64,000 nt of DNA from Paraoerskovia sediminicola (GCF_030296575.1 NZ_AP027729.1:1426001-1490000); one strand, 5' to 3'. Shown: positions 7,824 through 18,469, numbered from the stretch's first letter. A program made the numbers and translations. Notes: generated from the sequence alone by a model not told the origin.

Positions 7824-8470
7824 CCAGGATCCTGGTCGTCGACAACTACGACTCGTTCGTCTACACGATCGTCGGCTACCTCGACCAGCTCGGGGCGAGC
7901 ACCGTCGTCGTGCGCAACGATGCCGTCCCGGAGCCTGACGCGGACGGGCGCTACCTCGACGCGGACGGCGTCCCGTACGACGGGGTGCTCGTCTCACCCG
8001 GCCCGGGGACGCCCCGGGAGGCCGGCCGCAGCGAGGACGTGATCCGCGCGTGCGCGCTTTCCCGCACCCCGATGCTGGGCGTGTGCCTGGGGCACCAGGC
8101 GCTCGCCGAGGTGTACGGCGGGACGGTGACCCACGCCCCGGAGCTGATGCACGGGAAGACGAGCGACGTCGTCCACGAAGGGCGCGGGGTGCTCGCCGGG
8201 CTCGGCAGCCCGTTCGTCGCGACGCGCTACCACTCGCTCGCCGTCCTCACGGACACCGTCCCCGACGAGCTCGTGGTGACCGCCCGTACGGAGTCGGGCG
8301 TCGTCATGGGCGTCGAGCACCGGGACCTGCCGCTGCACGGGGTCCAGTTCCACCCCGAGTCCGTCCTCACCGAGGGCGGGCATCGCCTGCTGGCGAACTG
8401 GCTCGAGCTCTGCGGCGAGGTCGGCGCGGTCGAGCGTTCGCACGGCATGGCACCGCTCGTCAGGGGCTGA
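7820..8470 (+). CDS. pabA: Glutamine amidotransferase, aminodeoxychorismate/anthranilate synthase component II
   Basis: A 216-residue class I glutamine amidotransferase that hydrolyses glutamine and passes ammonia to a chorismate-using partner for folate or tryptophan synthesis. The start MTRILVVDNYDSFVY is typical. The catalytic triad is seen in GVCLGHQ (Cys) and GVQFHPES (His, Glu), and the oxyanion loop in SPGPGTP. No partner synthase is nearby, as at the equivalent Rv0013 (annotated trpG or pabA), so the specific pathway cannot be fixed from sequence. It is translationally coupled to the small membrane protein and followed by a strong hairpin. Confidence 0.9.
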   Translation: MTRILVVDNYDSFVYTIVGYLDQLGASTVVVRNDAVPEPDADGRYLDADGVPYDGVLVSPGPGTPREAGRSEDVIRACALSRTPMLGVCLGHQALAEVYGGTVTHAPELMHGKTSDVVHEGRGVLAGLGSPFVATRYHSLAVLTDTVPDELVVTARTESGVVMGVEHRDLPLHGVQFHPESVLTEGGHRLLANWLELCGEVGAVERSHGMAPLVRG

Positions 8471-8520
8471 GCGCGGCGGGACAAGGTTCGTCGCGGGACG
8501 GCGCTGGACCGCGAGACCGT

Positions 8521-8569
8521 ACGACGAAGGCCGGCCAGGAGCCCACTGCTCCTGGCCGGCCTTCGTCGT
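8521..8569. terminator. Strong bidirectional terminator
   Basis: A perfect 22-bp stem (8521-8542 with 8548-8569) with a 5-base loop CCACT separates the convergent pabA-like gene and pknB. The stem contains GGCCGGCC and its outer arms are ACGACGAAGG and CCTTCGTCGT, which provides a T-rich edge in both directions. Confidence 0.9.
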
Positions 8570-8655
8570 CTGCGACGGTGCGGTGCTGACCTGGCGTGCT
8601 GATCGGCTCGCGCCTCAGCGCGGTCCGGTGGGACGCCGGCGGCCCGGTCAGCAGG

Positions 8656-10691
8656 TCACGGGTTGTTCCCGTCGTCGTTCCCGTTGCCGTTCCCGTTCGA
8701 GTTCGGGTCGTCCGGTTCGGACGCGGGCGCGGGGCCAGGACCGCTCGAGATCACCAGGTTGACGTCCGACCCCTCGTCGACCTCGGTCGACGCGGCCGGG
8801 TCGCTGGCGATGACCATGCCGGCGGCGAACTGGTCGGACTGCTGGTCCGTCGTGTTCCCGAGGTTCAGCTGTGCTCGCCCGAGCTCGGCCTCGGCGTCCG
8901 ACTGCGACAGGCCCTCGAGGTTCGGGACGTTCGTCGTGGGAGTCGGTGGGGTCTGGGCGATGCTGATGTTCACCGAGATGCCCTGGTCGACCACCCCTGC
9001 GCCCGGGTCCTGCTCGAAGACGGTGCCGGCGTCCGCCTCGTCGGTCTCCTTGTTGGTGACGACGGCGGTCAGGCCGGCGTCCTTGATCGCGGACTCGGCG
9101 TCGGCCTGGCTCATGCCGGTGACGTCGGGGAGCTCGACCTGGCCGTCGGAGACGAAGATGTCGACCTCGGAGTCCGGGGCGACGGCCTCGCCGGAGGCGG
9201 GCTCCGACTTCGTGACCTCGTCCTCGGGGGCGCTCGCGCTGTGCTCGTCCTGGACGTCGCCGACCTTCAGCCCGGCGTCCTCGAGTGCCGTCCTGGCCTC
9301 GGACTGGCTCTTGCCGACGACGTCGGGGACGGTGACCTCGTCGGGCCCGGTGGAGTAGTAGGCGGTGACGGTGGACCCGTCCTCGACCTCCTCGCCGGCT
9401 TCCGGATCCTGGCGCAAGAAGGTGTCAGGGTCCTCGTCGGAGACCTCCCCGGCGTCCTCGAAGACGAGACCGACCCCCTCGATGGCCTCGCGTGCCTCGG
9501 CCTTGGTCATCTCCGCGGTGATCTCCGGGACGGGCACGGTCGTCGGAGCGTCCGGCCGGTTGAGGAGCAGGATCGTGATGATCGCGGCGATCGCGAGCAC
9601 ACCGATGGTCACCAGGGTCCAGATCAGGCCCTTGCGGCTCTTCGGCTCGTCCTCCTCGATCGGCTGCGTCCCGGTGCCGTCCGGAGGGAGGGCCACTGGT
9701 GTCCCACCCCACGGGGCGGCCGCGCCCATGACCTGCGTGCCCTGCTCGGGCATCAGCTGGGTGGCGCCGGCGGCGAGCCCGGCCGCCCCGGCGGCCGCTG
9801 CGACCGCACCGAGGCTGCCCGCGGAGATCTCCCCGCCCTGTACGGCGGCTTCGAGGTCGGAGCGGAACTCCCCGGCGCTTGAGTAGCGGTCGGTGCGCTC
9901 CTTGGCGAGCGACGTGAGGGTGATGCGGTCCAGCACCTCCGGCACGTCCGGGGCGATCGAGCTGGGGGTCGGCGGGGTCTCGCGGACGTGCTGGTACGCC
10001 ACGGCGACCGGGGAGTCGCCGACGAACGGCGGCCGACCGGTGAGCATCTCGAAGAGGAGGCAGCCCGTGGAGTAGAGGTCGCTGCGGGCGTCGACGGTCT
10101 CGCCGCGCGCCTGCTCGGGGAGAGGTACTGCGCGGTCCCGATGACCGACTGGGTCTGCGTCATCGTCGCGGCCGAGTCGGCCATGGCGCGCGCGATCCCG
10201 AAGTCCATGACCTTCACCGTGCCGGTCGGGGTGATCATCACGTTCGCGGGCTTGATGTCGCGGTGGACGATCCCGGCGTGGTGCGAGTACTCGAGCGCCG
10301 AGAGCACGCCGGCCGCGATCTCGACGGCCTCCTCGATGGGGACGGAGTGCCCGTCGCGCACGATGTCGCGCACGGTGTGGCCCTCGACGTACTCCATGAC
10401 GATGAACGGGACGTGCGTGGTGGCGCCCTGCGAGTCGGTGCCTGCGTCCTCGCCCGTGTCGTAGACGGCGACGATCGACGGGTGGTTCAGCGCTGCGGCG
10501 GACTGCGCCTCGCGCCGGAACCGGGCGAGGAACGAGGGGTCGCGCGCCAGGTCCGAACGGAGGATCTTGATGGCCACCGTGCGACCGAGCCGGGTGTCGC
10601 GGCCGATGTGGACCTCGGCCATGCCTCCGCGACCGATGAGCTCACCGACCTCATAGCGTCCGGCGAGTACACGAGGTGCGTTCTCCACCAC
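8656..10691 (-). CDS. pknB: Serine/threonine protein kinase PknB with PASTA domains (one apparent frameshift)
   Basis: A membrane kinase of about 678 residues that senses peptidoglycan fragments and controls growth and division. GTG 10691 follows the TAA of pknA directly. The kinase has GRGGMAEV, catalytic Lys42 in AIKIL, HRDIKPANVM and DFGIA. A Pro/Ala-rich juxtamembrane linker, one membrane helix (LIWTLVTIGVLAIAAIITILLL), four PASTA repeats and a DDPNSNGNGNGND tail follow. The frame breaks near 10117-10120 within SPEQARGE; adding one C to the CCCC run on the coding strand restores it. The break is probably a base-calling error, because both halves are perfectly conserved in style. Confidence 0.92.
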
Positions 10692-12463
10692 TTACACGTC
10701 CTTCGGTGTCGTCGTCGGGTGAGCACGGTGCCCCCGGCAGGCAGCATCATCCCACCGTCTCCGCCGCCTGCGTGCGTGGTCCGCAACGATGCGGTCACGA
10801 TCGGGCGCTCGGCCCCTGCCAGCGTATCCGGGTCCGGCGTGCTCGCTGGGGAGCACCCCACGAGCGACACGATCACCACGAGGAGCACGAGGCCCGCGAG
10901 GGCGATCATCGGCCAGGAGACACCCCGTGACGTCCCGCCGATGCGGTGGCCGGTCGTGGTCGAGGTGCGGCGCTGGGTCGCGCGGGTGGCGCCGTCGCTC
11001 GGCGCGGACCGCTGCGACCGGCGGGCCGGGCCGTCGTCGGGCCGGACGGCGCCGCTCCGGGACCGCACCGCGGGGGCTCCGGCCGGGATGGAGGATCGGC
11101 GCGACCTGCCGTCGAGATCACCGGCCTTGCGCGCCTCGGCCCGGGTGCGGGGTGGGCGTGCCGGCCCGTCGTGCCCGTCGTGTGCACCCGATGTCTCCGG
11201 GTGGCGGGCGCCCGCGCTCGACTGCTGCTGCACCACGCGGCGCGGCGGGTAGGAGCGAGGTGCCGTCCCGCCCGCGGTGCCTGGTGCGGCGCCAGCCGCG
11301 CCCATCGGACCCGCTGCACCGGACGCGTCCCCCGCGCCGGTCGATCTGTCGGAGGACGACGGGTCGGTGCGCGCGGGGTTGCCGGACGTCGTCGGCCCGG
11401 GGGCGACGGGCACGCCGGTGACGGGAGCCTTGGTGTCTGTCGACGCGTCTCGCGGGCTACCGCCGCTCGGGGCGGGGTCCGTGGCGCGCTCCGTCGCGGA
11501 GGCGTCTCGAGCTCCAGCGCTCTGCGGCGGGGGAGGAGGCGTCACGCCGGCGCTCGCGCGGGACCCGGTCGCACCGCTCAGGCTCGAACCGCTCCGGCCC
11601 CCACCGCCCTGGGCGCGGGCGACGACGCTCCACGGGTCGCCCGAGACCTCGACGGTGAGCTCGTCGAGGCGTCGCGCGAGGGCGGCCCCGCTCGACGGTC
11701 GCCGCGCCGGGTCCTTCTCGAGGAGCTGCATGATGAGCCGCGCGAGCTCGCTGTGGACGTTGGACGGGAGGGCGGGCACCTGCTCGTTGACGTGCGCCAC
11801 GGCGATGTCGACGGGCGTCGCGCCGGTGAACGGTCGGTGCCCCACGACGGACTCGTACGCCACGATCCCCAGCGCGTACAGGTCCGAGGCGCCGGTCGCG
11901 GGCTTGCCGATCGCCTGCTCGGGGGACAGGTACTGAGCCGTCCCCATGACCATGCCGGTCGCCGTCATCGGCACCTGGTTCGCGGCGAGCGAGACGCCGA
12001 AGTCCGTGATCTTCACGTCCCCGGCCCGGTCCAGCAGGATGTTTCCGGGCTTCACGTCGCGGTGGACGACCCCGGCCACGTGCGCCGCGTGGAGCGCGCG
12101 GGCGGTCTGCGCGAGGATCGGGAGCAGCCGTGGCAGGGCGATGATCGGCTCGCGCTCGAGGAGGTCGGCCATCGGTTCGCCGGAGACGAGCTCCATGACC
12201 AGGTAGCCGGACCGGTCCTGCTCGCCGTAGTCGTGCACCTGGGCGATGTTGGGGTGCGAGAGGGCCGCGCTGTTGCGCGCCTCGGTGCGCAGCCGGGCCA
12301 GGAAGTCCTCGTTGCCGGTGTACTCGCTGCGCAGGACCTTGACCGCTACCTCGCGCTGCAGGGCGGAGTCGGCAGCCACCCAGACCTCGCCCATGCCGCC
12401 GATCGCGATCCGTCGAACCAGCGTGTAGCGACCCCCGAGGACGACCCCCTGGGTGGGCTTCAC
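10692..12463 (-). CDS. pknA: Serine/threonine protein kinase PknA (frameshift near the C-terminus)
   Basis: An N-terminal kinase (GGMGEVW, catalytic Lys in AVKVL, HRDVKPGNIL, DFGVS) is followed by a long Ala/Pro/Ser/Arg-rich linker and one membrane helix (WPMIALAGLVLLVVIVSLVG). As written, the frame runs about 200 bases into pknB. One added G in the coding-strand run at 10731-10735 instead gives an end HPTTTPKDV and a TAA at 10694-10692, immediately before the pknB GTG. That arrangement is the natural junction, so I give this end. It overlaps pbpA by 4 bases (ATGA). The partner of PknB in phosphorylating cell-wall and division proteins. Confidence 0.88.
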
Positions 12464-13938
12464 CGATCGATCACCGCCTGCATCACGGCCTTGGCGATCG
12501 GGGCGGCCACCCGGCCGCCGGTCGCCTCGCTACCGAGGGAACCGCCGTTCTCCACGATCACGGCGACGGCGACCTGCGGGTCGTCCGCCGGGGCGAAGGA
12601 CGTGAACCAGGCGTGCGGGGCGTCGCCCTGCACGCCGGTCTCCGCGGTCCCGGTCTTGCCGGCCACCTCCACGCCCGGGATCTGCGCGGACGTTCCCGTG
12701 CCGTCGTCGACGACGGACAGCATCATGTCGGTCATCTCGTCCGCGGTGGTCGACGAGATCGCCCGGTCGAGCTCGTCCGGGGACGTCTGCTCGACGACGT
12801 CGAGGTCGGGCGCGCGCACCGTGTCGACGAGGTACGGCGACATCAGCGACCCGTCGTTCGCGATGGCCGCCGAGACCATCGCCATCTGGAGCGGTGTCAC
12901 GCGCACGTCGCCCTGCCCGATCGACGCGAGGGCGGTCTTCGCCGGCGAGGAGCCGTCGGCGTCGTCGTCCGGCGGGTAGCGGCTCGGGGTCACGGGGAGC
13001 GGGATGGACAGGTCGTGGTCGAACCAGTACGCCTCGGACTGGTCGCGCATCGCGTCGTCGCCCAGGGCGACGCCCAGGCCGGCGAACGCCGTGTTGCACG
13101 ACATCTGCAGCGCCGCCGCCAGCGTCATCTCGCCCGACGGCGAGCAGATCTCCCCGCCGTAGTTCTCCATCTCGGTGCTCGTGCCCGGCAGCGTGTAGGT
13201 GACCGGGGCGGGGATCACCGTGTCCGGGTCGTAGTCGCCGGACTCGAGCGCCGCGGACGACGTGACGAGCTTGAACGTGGACCCGGGCGGGTACTGGTCC
13301 CCGCCGAGCGCCCGGTTGATGAGCGGCTGCTGGTCGTTGTCCGGGTCGACGAGCGCCTGGTAGGCCTGGTTGGCGGCGTCGTAGTCGTGCGTCGCGAGGT
13401 CGTTGGGGTCGTACGACGGCTTGGAGACGAGGGCGAGGACCTTGCCCGTCGCGGGCTCGATCGCCACGACGGCACCGCGCTGGTCGCCGAGGCCGTCCCA
13501 CGCGGCCTTCTGGGCGGCGGGGTCGATCGTGAGCTCGACGGACGAACCCTGCGGCTGTGCGCCGGTGAACAGGCTGGTCAGCCGGTCGAGCCACAGGTCG
13601 TCGGCCGTGCCGTTGAGGTAGTCGTTCTCGGCACGCTCCATCCCTGAGGTCCCGTTGACGACCGAGAAGTAGCCGGTGATGGGCGCGTACAGCTCGCCGT
13701 CGGTGTAGGAGCGCTGGTACCCGTACTCGTCGTCGACCGGGTTCGAGACGGCGACGGAGTCGCCGGCGATGACGATCGGGCCACGGAACCGTCCGTACTC
13801 GTCGTAGGTGGCGCGCTTGTTGCGGGGGTCGGCGTCGAGGGTGTCCGCGTGGAAGAACTGGATGATGGTCGTCGAGACCATCAGCGTGAGGACCATCAGC
13901 AGGGCGACCGTGAACAGGCGGCGGACGGGGACGTTCAT
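12460..13938 (-). CDS. pbpA: Penicillin-binding transpeptidase PbpA
   Basis: A 492-residue class B penicillin-binding protein. One N-terminal membrane helix (residues about 8-28) anchors a periplasmic-side enzyme that cross-links peptidoglycan. Active-site motifs are SxxK in PPGSTFKLV, SxN in MSCNTAF and KTG in AGKTGTAE. A Pro/Asp/Gln-rich loop (DPDNDQQPLINRALGG) lies before the active Ser as in actinobacterial PBPA. Both ends overlap neighbours by 4 bases, so the chain rodA-pbpA-pknA is translationally coupled. It pairs with the upstream SEDS glycosyltransferase. Confidence 0.95.
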   Translation of the reverse strand: MNVPVRRLFTVALLMVLTLMVSTTIIQFFHADTLDADPRNKRATYDEYGRFRGPIVIAGDSVAVSNPVDDEYGYQRSYTDGELYAPITGYFSVVNGTSGMERAENDYLNGTADDLWLDRLTSLFTGAQPQGSSVELTIDPAAQKAAWDGLGDQRGAVVAIEPATGKVLALVSKPSYDPNDLATHDYDAANQAYQALVDPDNDQQPLINRALGGDQYPPGSTFKLVTSSAALESGDYDPDTVIPAPVTYTLPGTSTEMENYGGEICSPSGEMTLAAALQMSCNTAFAGLGVALGDDAMRDQSEAYWFDHDLSIPLPVTPSRYPPDDDADGSSPAKTALASIGQGDVRVTPLQMAMVSAAIANDGSLMSPYLVDTVRAPDLDVVEQTSPDELDRAISSTTADEMTDMMLSVVDDGTGTSAQIPGVEVAGKTGTAETGVQGDAPHAWFTSFAPADDPQVAVAVIVENGGSLGSEATGGRVAAPIAKAVMQAVIDR

Positions 13939-15697
13939 GCGCGTCCCTCCTCGTCGTCGGTCCTGTCGTCGGTCCTGCCGTCGGCACCCTCGGTGGTGCT
14001 GCCGGAGCCGCTGTCCGTGGTGCTGGGATCGGCCGGGTCGGTGCTGCCGTCCCCACCGTCAGGACCGGCGCCGCCGCCGGACGGCGGCCCTGGCGGCTCC
14101 GATGGCACCGGCCGCACGACCTGCGTCATCTGGGAGTCCGCGTCGTCCTCGCTGCCCGGCCGGACGATCTCCGTGACCTGCGTGGCGTCGTCCGACCCCT
14201 GGAAGCCGCCGGAACCGACCGAACCCGCCCCTGCGGCGGCCGAGCCGACCCGGATCGGCGCGGCGCTGGCGACGTCGGGCTCGCCGGTCTCGTCGACGGC
14301 CTCCACGGGTTCGACGTGCTGGGCGATGCCTCCGGCCGCGACCGTGCCGCGGACGGGGAGGGCCGAGGGCGCCGGGCGGCGTCCGAGATCCTCAGCAGGA
14401 GCGCGACGACCAGCCAGTTGGCGAGGACCGACGAGCCTCCCTGGGCGATGAACGGCAGCGTCAGGCCCGTGAGCGGGATGACGCGGGTGATGCCGCCGAC
14501 GACGACGAACAGCTGGAGCGCCATCGTGAAGGCGAGCCCGGTGGCGAGGAGCTTGCCGAACCCGTCGCGGACCTTGATCGCGGTCCGCATGCCGCGCTCG
14601 ATGAGGATCAGGTAGGCGATGAGGATCCCGAGCAGCCCCGTGAGGCCGAGCTGTTCGCCCAGCGCCGTGTAGATGAAGTCGGAGTAGGAGAACGGGACGA
14701 GGCGCGAGTAGTCGTTGCCCCAGCCCGTGCCGAACGTGCCGCCGTTCGCGAGGGCGAAGAGCCCTTGGACGAGCTGGCCCGACCCGCCGGGCGACTTGTC
14801 GTAGATCGCCTGGTCGAACGGGTGGATCCACGCCTCGATGCGCTGCTGGACGTGCGGGATCGACGTCGCGACGAAGATGCCGGCGGCGACGAGCAGCCCG
14901 CCGCCGAGGATCACCCAGCTGATGCGCTCTGTCGCCACGTACAGCATGGCGACGAACAGCCCGAAGAACAGGACCGACGTCCCGAGGTCGTTCTCGAACA
15001 CGAGGACGCCGAGCGACGCGGCCCACACGAGCAGGATCGGCCCGAGGTCGCGCAGGCGGGGCAGCTGCAGCCCGAGCACCTTGCGTCCGGCGAGGGCGAG
15101 TGTGTCGCGGTTGGTCACCAGGTAGCCGGCGAAGAAGATCGCGAGCACGATCTTGGCGACCTCGGCGGGCTGGAAGGAGAACCCGGCGACGTTGATCCAG
15201 ATCTGCGCCCCGTTGATCGTGGTCCCGAGACCGGGGACCAGGGGGAGCAGGACGAGCAGGAGACCGACGATCATCGCGGTGTACGTGAACTTGCGCAGCA
15301 CGCGGTGGTCGCGCAGGACGAAGATCAGCACGCACGCCATGACGACGGCCAGCGCGGACATCTGGACCTGGCCCAGGGCCAGCGTCGAGTCGGACCCGCG
15401 GAGCCGCTGGGAGACGTCGTAGCGGTAGATCGCCGCGAGGCCGATGCCGTTGAGGCCGATCGCGATCGGGAGCATGACCTGGTCCGCGTACGGGGCGCGG
15501 AACCGCAGGACGATGTGGGTCCCGAACCCGAGGACGACGAGCACGCCGGAGTAGAGGTAGAAGTTCTCCGGGAGCTGGTCGAGCGTGCGCAGGCCGACGT
15601 TCGCGAACGCACCGATCCCCAGGCCCAGCGCCACCAGCAGGAGCCAGAGCTCACCGCCGCGCCGAGGACGCGCGACCGTGGGTTCGACGGTGTCCAT
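13935..15697 (-). CDS. rodA: SEDS peptidoglycan polymerase, FtsW/RodA family (one apparent frameshift)
   Basis: A ten-helix SEDS glycosyltransferase that polymerises lipid II, paired with PbpA. Family motifs are visible: INGAQIWINVAGFSFQPAE, FENDLGTSVLFFG, LANGGTFGTGWG and GGSSVLANWLVVALLLRISD. The body is followed by a hydrophilic tail of some 140 residues rich in Gly/Ser/Asp/Pro, ending TDDEEGRA. The tail is in another frame. The break lies between 14355 and 14385 and is healed by one extra C in the coding strand, for example at the run 14355-14358. The long tail with TQVTEIVRP and TQVVRP could be a kinase or FHA target; that is inference. Start and stop both overlap neighbours. Confidence 0.9.
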
Positions 15698-17046
15698 CAG
15701 CCTGCCGCCTCGGTGGCGGTGGCGGTGGGGGTGGGGGTCGCCTCGGGCGTGGCGGTGGGCGTCGGCTCGACGGGGACCACGGCGTCCGACGCGATGGCCT
15801 CCATGCGCAGGCGGGCGTCGATCAGGGTCGTCTCGGGGATGGTCTGCTCGAGGCGTTCCTGCAGGTAGCCGGGGAGGTTCTCGACCTCCGTGGTCGAGAC
15901 GTCGACGACAGAGAAGAGCTCGATGGGCCCGATGGTCGACGGGACCCCCTGGTAGACGGCGACCTTGCCGTCGGACTCGCCGATGAAGTAGCGGGTCTGC
16001 GTCCACGCGTAGGCCGCCCACGTGGCGCCGGCCAGCACAGCGAGGACGAGGAGTGTGGCCAGGACGGGGATCCACGGCCGGCGACGCGGGGCGTCGCGGG
16101 CGTCCGTGGGACCGGTCTCGTCGGGCTCGTGGTCCGCCTCGTCCTGGTCGACCGGGGTCGCCTCGGTGGCCGTCGCGGTGTCGGACGACGTCCCTGCGGT
16201 CAGGGCCTGCGTCGCCGGTACGTCGTGCATCGGGACGGTCGCGGCGGAACCGACGATCTGCGGTGCGCCGAGCGTGGGGTCCGCGACGCCGTCCGCCCCG
16301 TCGCCGGTGGCGACGGCGTCGAGGTCGACGACGTCCGCGACGACCGCCGTGATGTTGTCCGTGCTGCCGGCCCGCAGCGCGAGCTGCAGCAGGGTGTCGG
16401 CGCACGCGTCGACGTCGGGCACGTCGTTGAGGATCGCTGCCATCTCGTCGATGCCGACGAATCCGCTCAGCCCGTCGGAGCACAGGAGCCAGCGGTCGCC
16501 GGGCACGGCCTCGCGCACCGAGAGGTCCGGGGTGAGGTCGACGTCGAAGTCGCCGAGCACGCGCATGACGACGTTGCGCTGCGGGTGGGTCTCGGCCTCG
16601 GCGGCCGTGATGCGGCCGCTGTCGACCAGGTGCTGGACGAAGGTGTGGTCGGTGGTGACCTGGGCGAGCTCGCCGTCGCGCAGCAGGTAGGCGCGGGAGT
16701 CCCCGAGGTGCGCGAGGGCCAGCCGGTTGCCGGCCCGGAGCATCGCCGTCACGGTCGTCCCCATGCCGGCCAGCCGGGGGTCGGCCTGCATGCGCTCGAC
16801 GAGGGACTGCCGCGCGGCGTCGATGGAGACCTCGAGCGCGCTCAGTGCCTGGTCGGGGTCGTCGGGCTCGTGGTCGAGCGGCGCGAGGGCCGTGATGGTC
16901 AGGGCAGAGGCGACGTCACCGCCTGCGTGACCACCCATGCCGTCGGCGACGACGACGAGGTTGGCGCCCGCGAAGGCGGAGTCCTGGTTGTTGGAGCGCA
17001 CGAGCCCGACGTCGGACCTGGCGGCACAGCGCATCGCGATTCTCAA
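15697..17046 (-). CDS. pstP: PP2C-type serine/threonine phosphatase PstP
   Basis: A 449-residue membrane phosphatase opposing PknA and PknB. The catalytic domain (residues about 1-240) has the metal-binding motifs RSNNQDSAF, VVADGMGGHAGGDVAS, LAHLGDSRAYLLR, LLCSDGLSGFV and STDNITAVVADV. A linker, one membrane helix (WIPVLATLLVLAVLAGATW) and an outer domain with IELFSVVDVSTTEVENLPGYLQ follow, ending in a Thr/Ala/Pro-rich tail. Translation could begin at the second Met (MRCAARSDVG). The stop overlaps the rodA start by one base. It is the expected member of the fhaA-fhaB-pstP-rodA-pbpA-pknA-pknB operon. Confidence 0.95.
   Translation of the reverse strand: MRIAMRCAARSDVGLVRSNNQDSAFAGANLVVVADGMGGHAGGDVASALTITALAPLDHEPDDPDQALSALEVSIDAARQSLVERMQADPRLAGMGTTVTAMLRAGNRLALAHLGDSRAYLLRDGELAQVTTDHTFVQHLVDSGRITAAEAETHPQRNVVMRVLGDFDVDLTPDLSVREAVPGDRWLLCSDGLSGFVGIDEMAAILNDVPDVDACADTLLQLALRAGSTDNITAVVADVVDLDAVATGDGADGVADPTLGAPQIVGSAATVPMHDVPATQALTAGTSSDTATATEATPVDQDEADHEPDETGPTDARDAPRRRPWIPVLATLLVLAVLAGATWAAYAWTQTRYFIGESDGKVAVYQGVPSTIGPIELFSVVDVSTTEVENLPGYLQERLEQTIPETTLIDARLRMEAIASDAVVPVEPTPTATPEATPTPTATATEAAG
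16177..16193 (+). repeat. Dispersed 17-mer, exact copy
   Basis: GGTGTCGGACGACGTCC matches GGTGTCGGACGRCGTCC. This copy lies in the sequence for the disordered linker of PstP, on the strand opposite to the gene. Confidence 0.6.
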
Positions 17047-17049
17047 CAG

Positions 17050-17552
17050 CTATCCCTGCAGTTCCACGACGGTCTGCCCGATCCGTACAGGCGTGCCCGG
17101 GGCGATCTCGACGGTCCCGGAGATGCGGCTCTCGTTGACGTACGTGCCGTTGGTCGACCCGAGGTCCTCGACGTACCAGCGGCCCGACTGGGTGTAGATC
17201 TTCGCGTGCCGCGACGACGAGTAGTCGTCGTCCAGGACGAGGGAGCACCCGGGGGAGCGGCCGAGCAGGATCGGCTGGGAGCCGAGCGGGAGGGTCGCGC
17301 CGCGCAGGGTCCCTGCCGTCACCGCGAGCCGCGACGGTGGTCGCGGCCCGGCCGGCGCGGCCTGCTGGGTGCGCCCTGCCGGAGCCGGGGTGCTGCCGTG
17401 CGCGGCTGCTTGGCAGCCTTGCGACGAGCCCTCGTGCCGGCGGCCTTGGGGCCACGCATGTCGCGGCGGAGCACGCCGATCGCGGACAGCACGAACACCA
17501 CCAGCAGAGCCAGATATCCCAGCCGCAGCAGGGTGAACGTCAGTTCGCTCAT
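17050..17552 (-). CDS. fhaB: FHA-domain membrane protein FhaB/FipA (one apparent frameshift)
   Basis: The start MSELTFTLLRLGYLALL gives one N-terminal membrane helix, followed by a basic linker (RGPKAAGTRARRKAAKQPRTAAP). The FHA domain begins after a frame change and has LLGRSPGCSLVLDDDYSSSRHAKIY and DLGSTNGTYVN, the phosphothreonine-binding signature. The two parts join if one base is added at the run 17384-17390, giving RTAAP-APAGRTQQAAPAGP. FhaB binds phosphorylated partners of PknA/B and links them to division proteins. It is 3 bases upstream of pstP. Confidence 0.9.
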
Positions 17553-17562
17553 GCGGGCGAGA

Positions 17563-18273
17563 TCACCACTCCTCGTCGTCCCTGCTCGACTCTGCACCGG
17601 TCCAGAACATGATCCGGGTCCGCCCGATGGTCAGGGTGTTCCCGTCGAGGAGCGTAGCGGCCGGGACCTGGTGCCCCTCGACGTACAGGCCGTTGGTGGA
17701 GCCGAGGTCGCTGGCGATGACGCCGTCGTCCGTCACGCGGATCTCGAGGTGCTTGCGGGACACGCCCGCGTCGTCCACCACGATGTCCGCCTCGGTGCCG
17801 CGCCCGATGACGGTCGTCTTGCCGGTCAGGAGGTAGCGCTGGCCGTCGATGTCGAGCAGGGGGTGGCGGGCGTTGGGGCGCGCGGTCGCGGGTGCGACGT
17901 TGCCGCGCACCGACGCGGAACGGGTGTGGAACCGGCCCTGGTCGAGGACCTCGTTCTCCTCGAAGCTGACGCTCACCGGGCCGACGAACGCGTAGTGCTG
18001 GGACGCGGCGTACTCGGTGACGTTGGTGGCGAGCTCGTCGGCGAGGGTCTCGGCTCCCCAGGTCTCGACCTGGGTGAAGTCGTCGGCAGCGAGCTCGATG
18101 GTGAACTCGTTGGGCACGACCGTCCGGTCGCGGCCGACGACGGCGGCGCGGTCGTCGAGCTCGCGCCGGAGCGCGCTCGCCATGTCGACGGGCTTGATCT
18201 CGGCGCGACCGTGCGCGAACGCACTGTTCACGACGCGCTCGACGCCCTTCTCGAAGCGGTCCAGGACTCCCAT
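17563..18273 (-). CDS. fhaA: FHA-domain protein FhaA (DUF3662 plus FHA)
   Basis: A cytoplasmic protein of 236 residues. The DUF3662 domain (MGVLDRFEKGVERVVNSAFA to FEENEVLDQGRF) is followed by a short linker and an FHA domain with VIGRGTEADIVVDDAGVSRKHLEI and DLGSTNGLYVEG. The ATG 18273 is chosen over a far upstream one because MGVLDRFEKG is the family start. In mycobacteria FhaA binds the phosphorylated MviN pseudokinase domain and restrains peptidoglycan synthesis. It is the first gene of the minus-strand cell-wall operon. It is shorter than the mycobacterial form, which has a long central linker. Confidence 0.93.
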   Translation of the reverse strand: MGVLDRFEKGVERVVNSAFAHGRAEIKPVDMASALRRELDDRAAVVGRDRTVVPNEFTIELAADDFTQVETWGAETLADELATNVTEYAASQHYAFVGPVSVSFEENEVLDQGRFHTRSASVRGNVAPATARPNARHPLLDIDGQRYLLTGKTTVIGRGTEADIVVDDAGVSRKHLEIRVTDDGVIASDLGSTNGLYVEGHQVPAATLLDGNTLTIGRTRIMFWTGAESSRDDEEW

Positions 18274-18452
18274 GCCACCCCTTCCCTCGGCGGACCGAGG
18301 CGGGGGCTCCGCTCCTCGGACGTGCGGTCGTGCGGGTCGCTCGGCCGGCACGCGCGGCATATACATGATCGGACGTGCAGATCGGTCGCGCGGGCAGACT
18401 ACCCCGATGGTAGCGACAGGCCCAGGGCCTGCGCCTGAGCACGCCGAACAGG

Positions 18453-18469
18453 GGTGTCGGACGACGTCC
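18453..18469 (+). repeat. Dispersed 17-mer, exact copy
   Basis: GGTGTCGGACGACGTCC lies between fhaA and tRNA-Leu, about 80 bases before the tRNA. It is one of five exact copies in the window. Confidence 0.65.

Noticed and set aside
14126-16483. A 785-codon frame fusing part of pstP with the SEDS protein
   Set aside because: The N-terminal 260 codons are out of frame with pstP; the real start is ATG 15697, overlapping the pstP stop.
16129-18438. Plus-strand frame of 769 codons opposite pstP-fhaA
   Set aside because: Mirror of conserved genes on the other strand; Val/Gly/Arg/Asp-rich without motifs.
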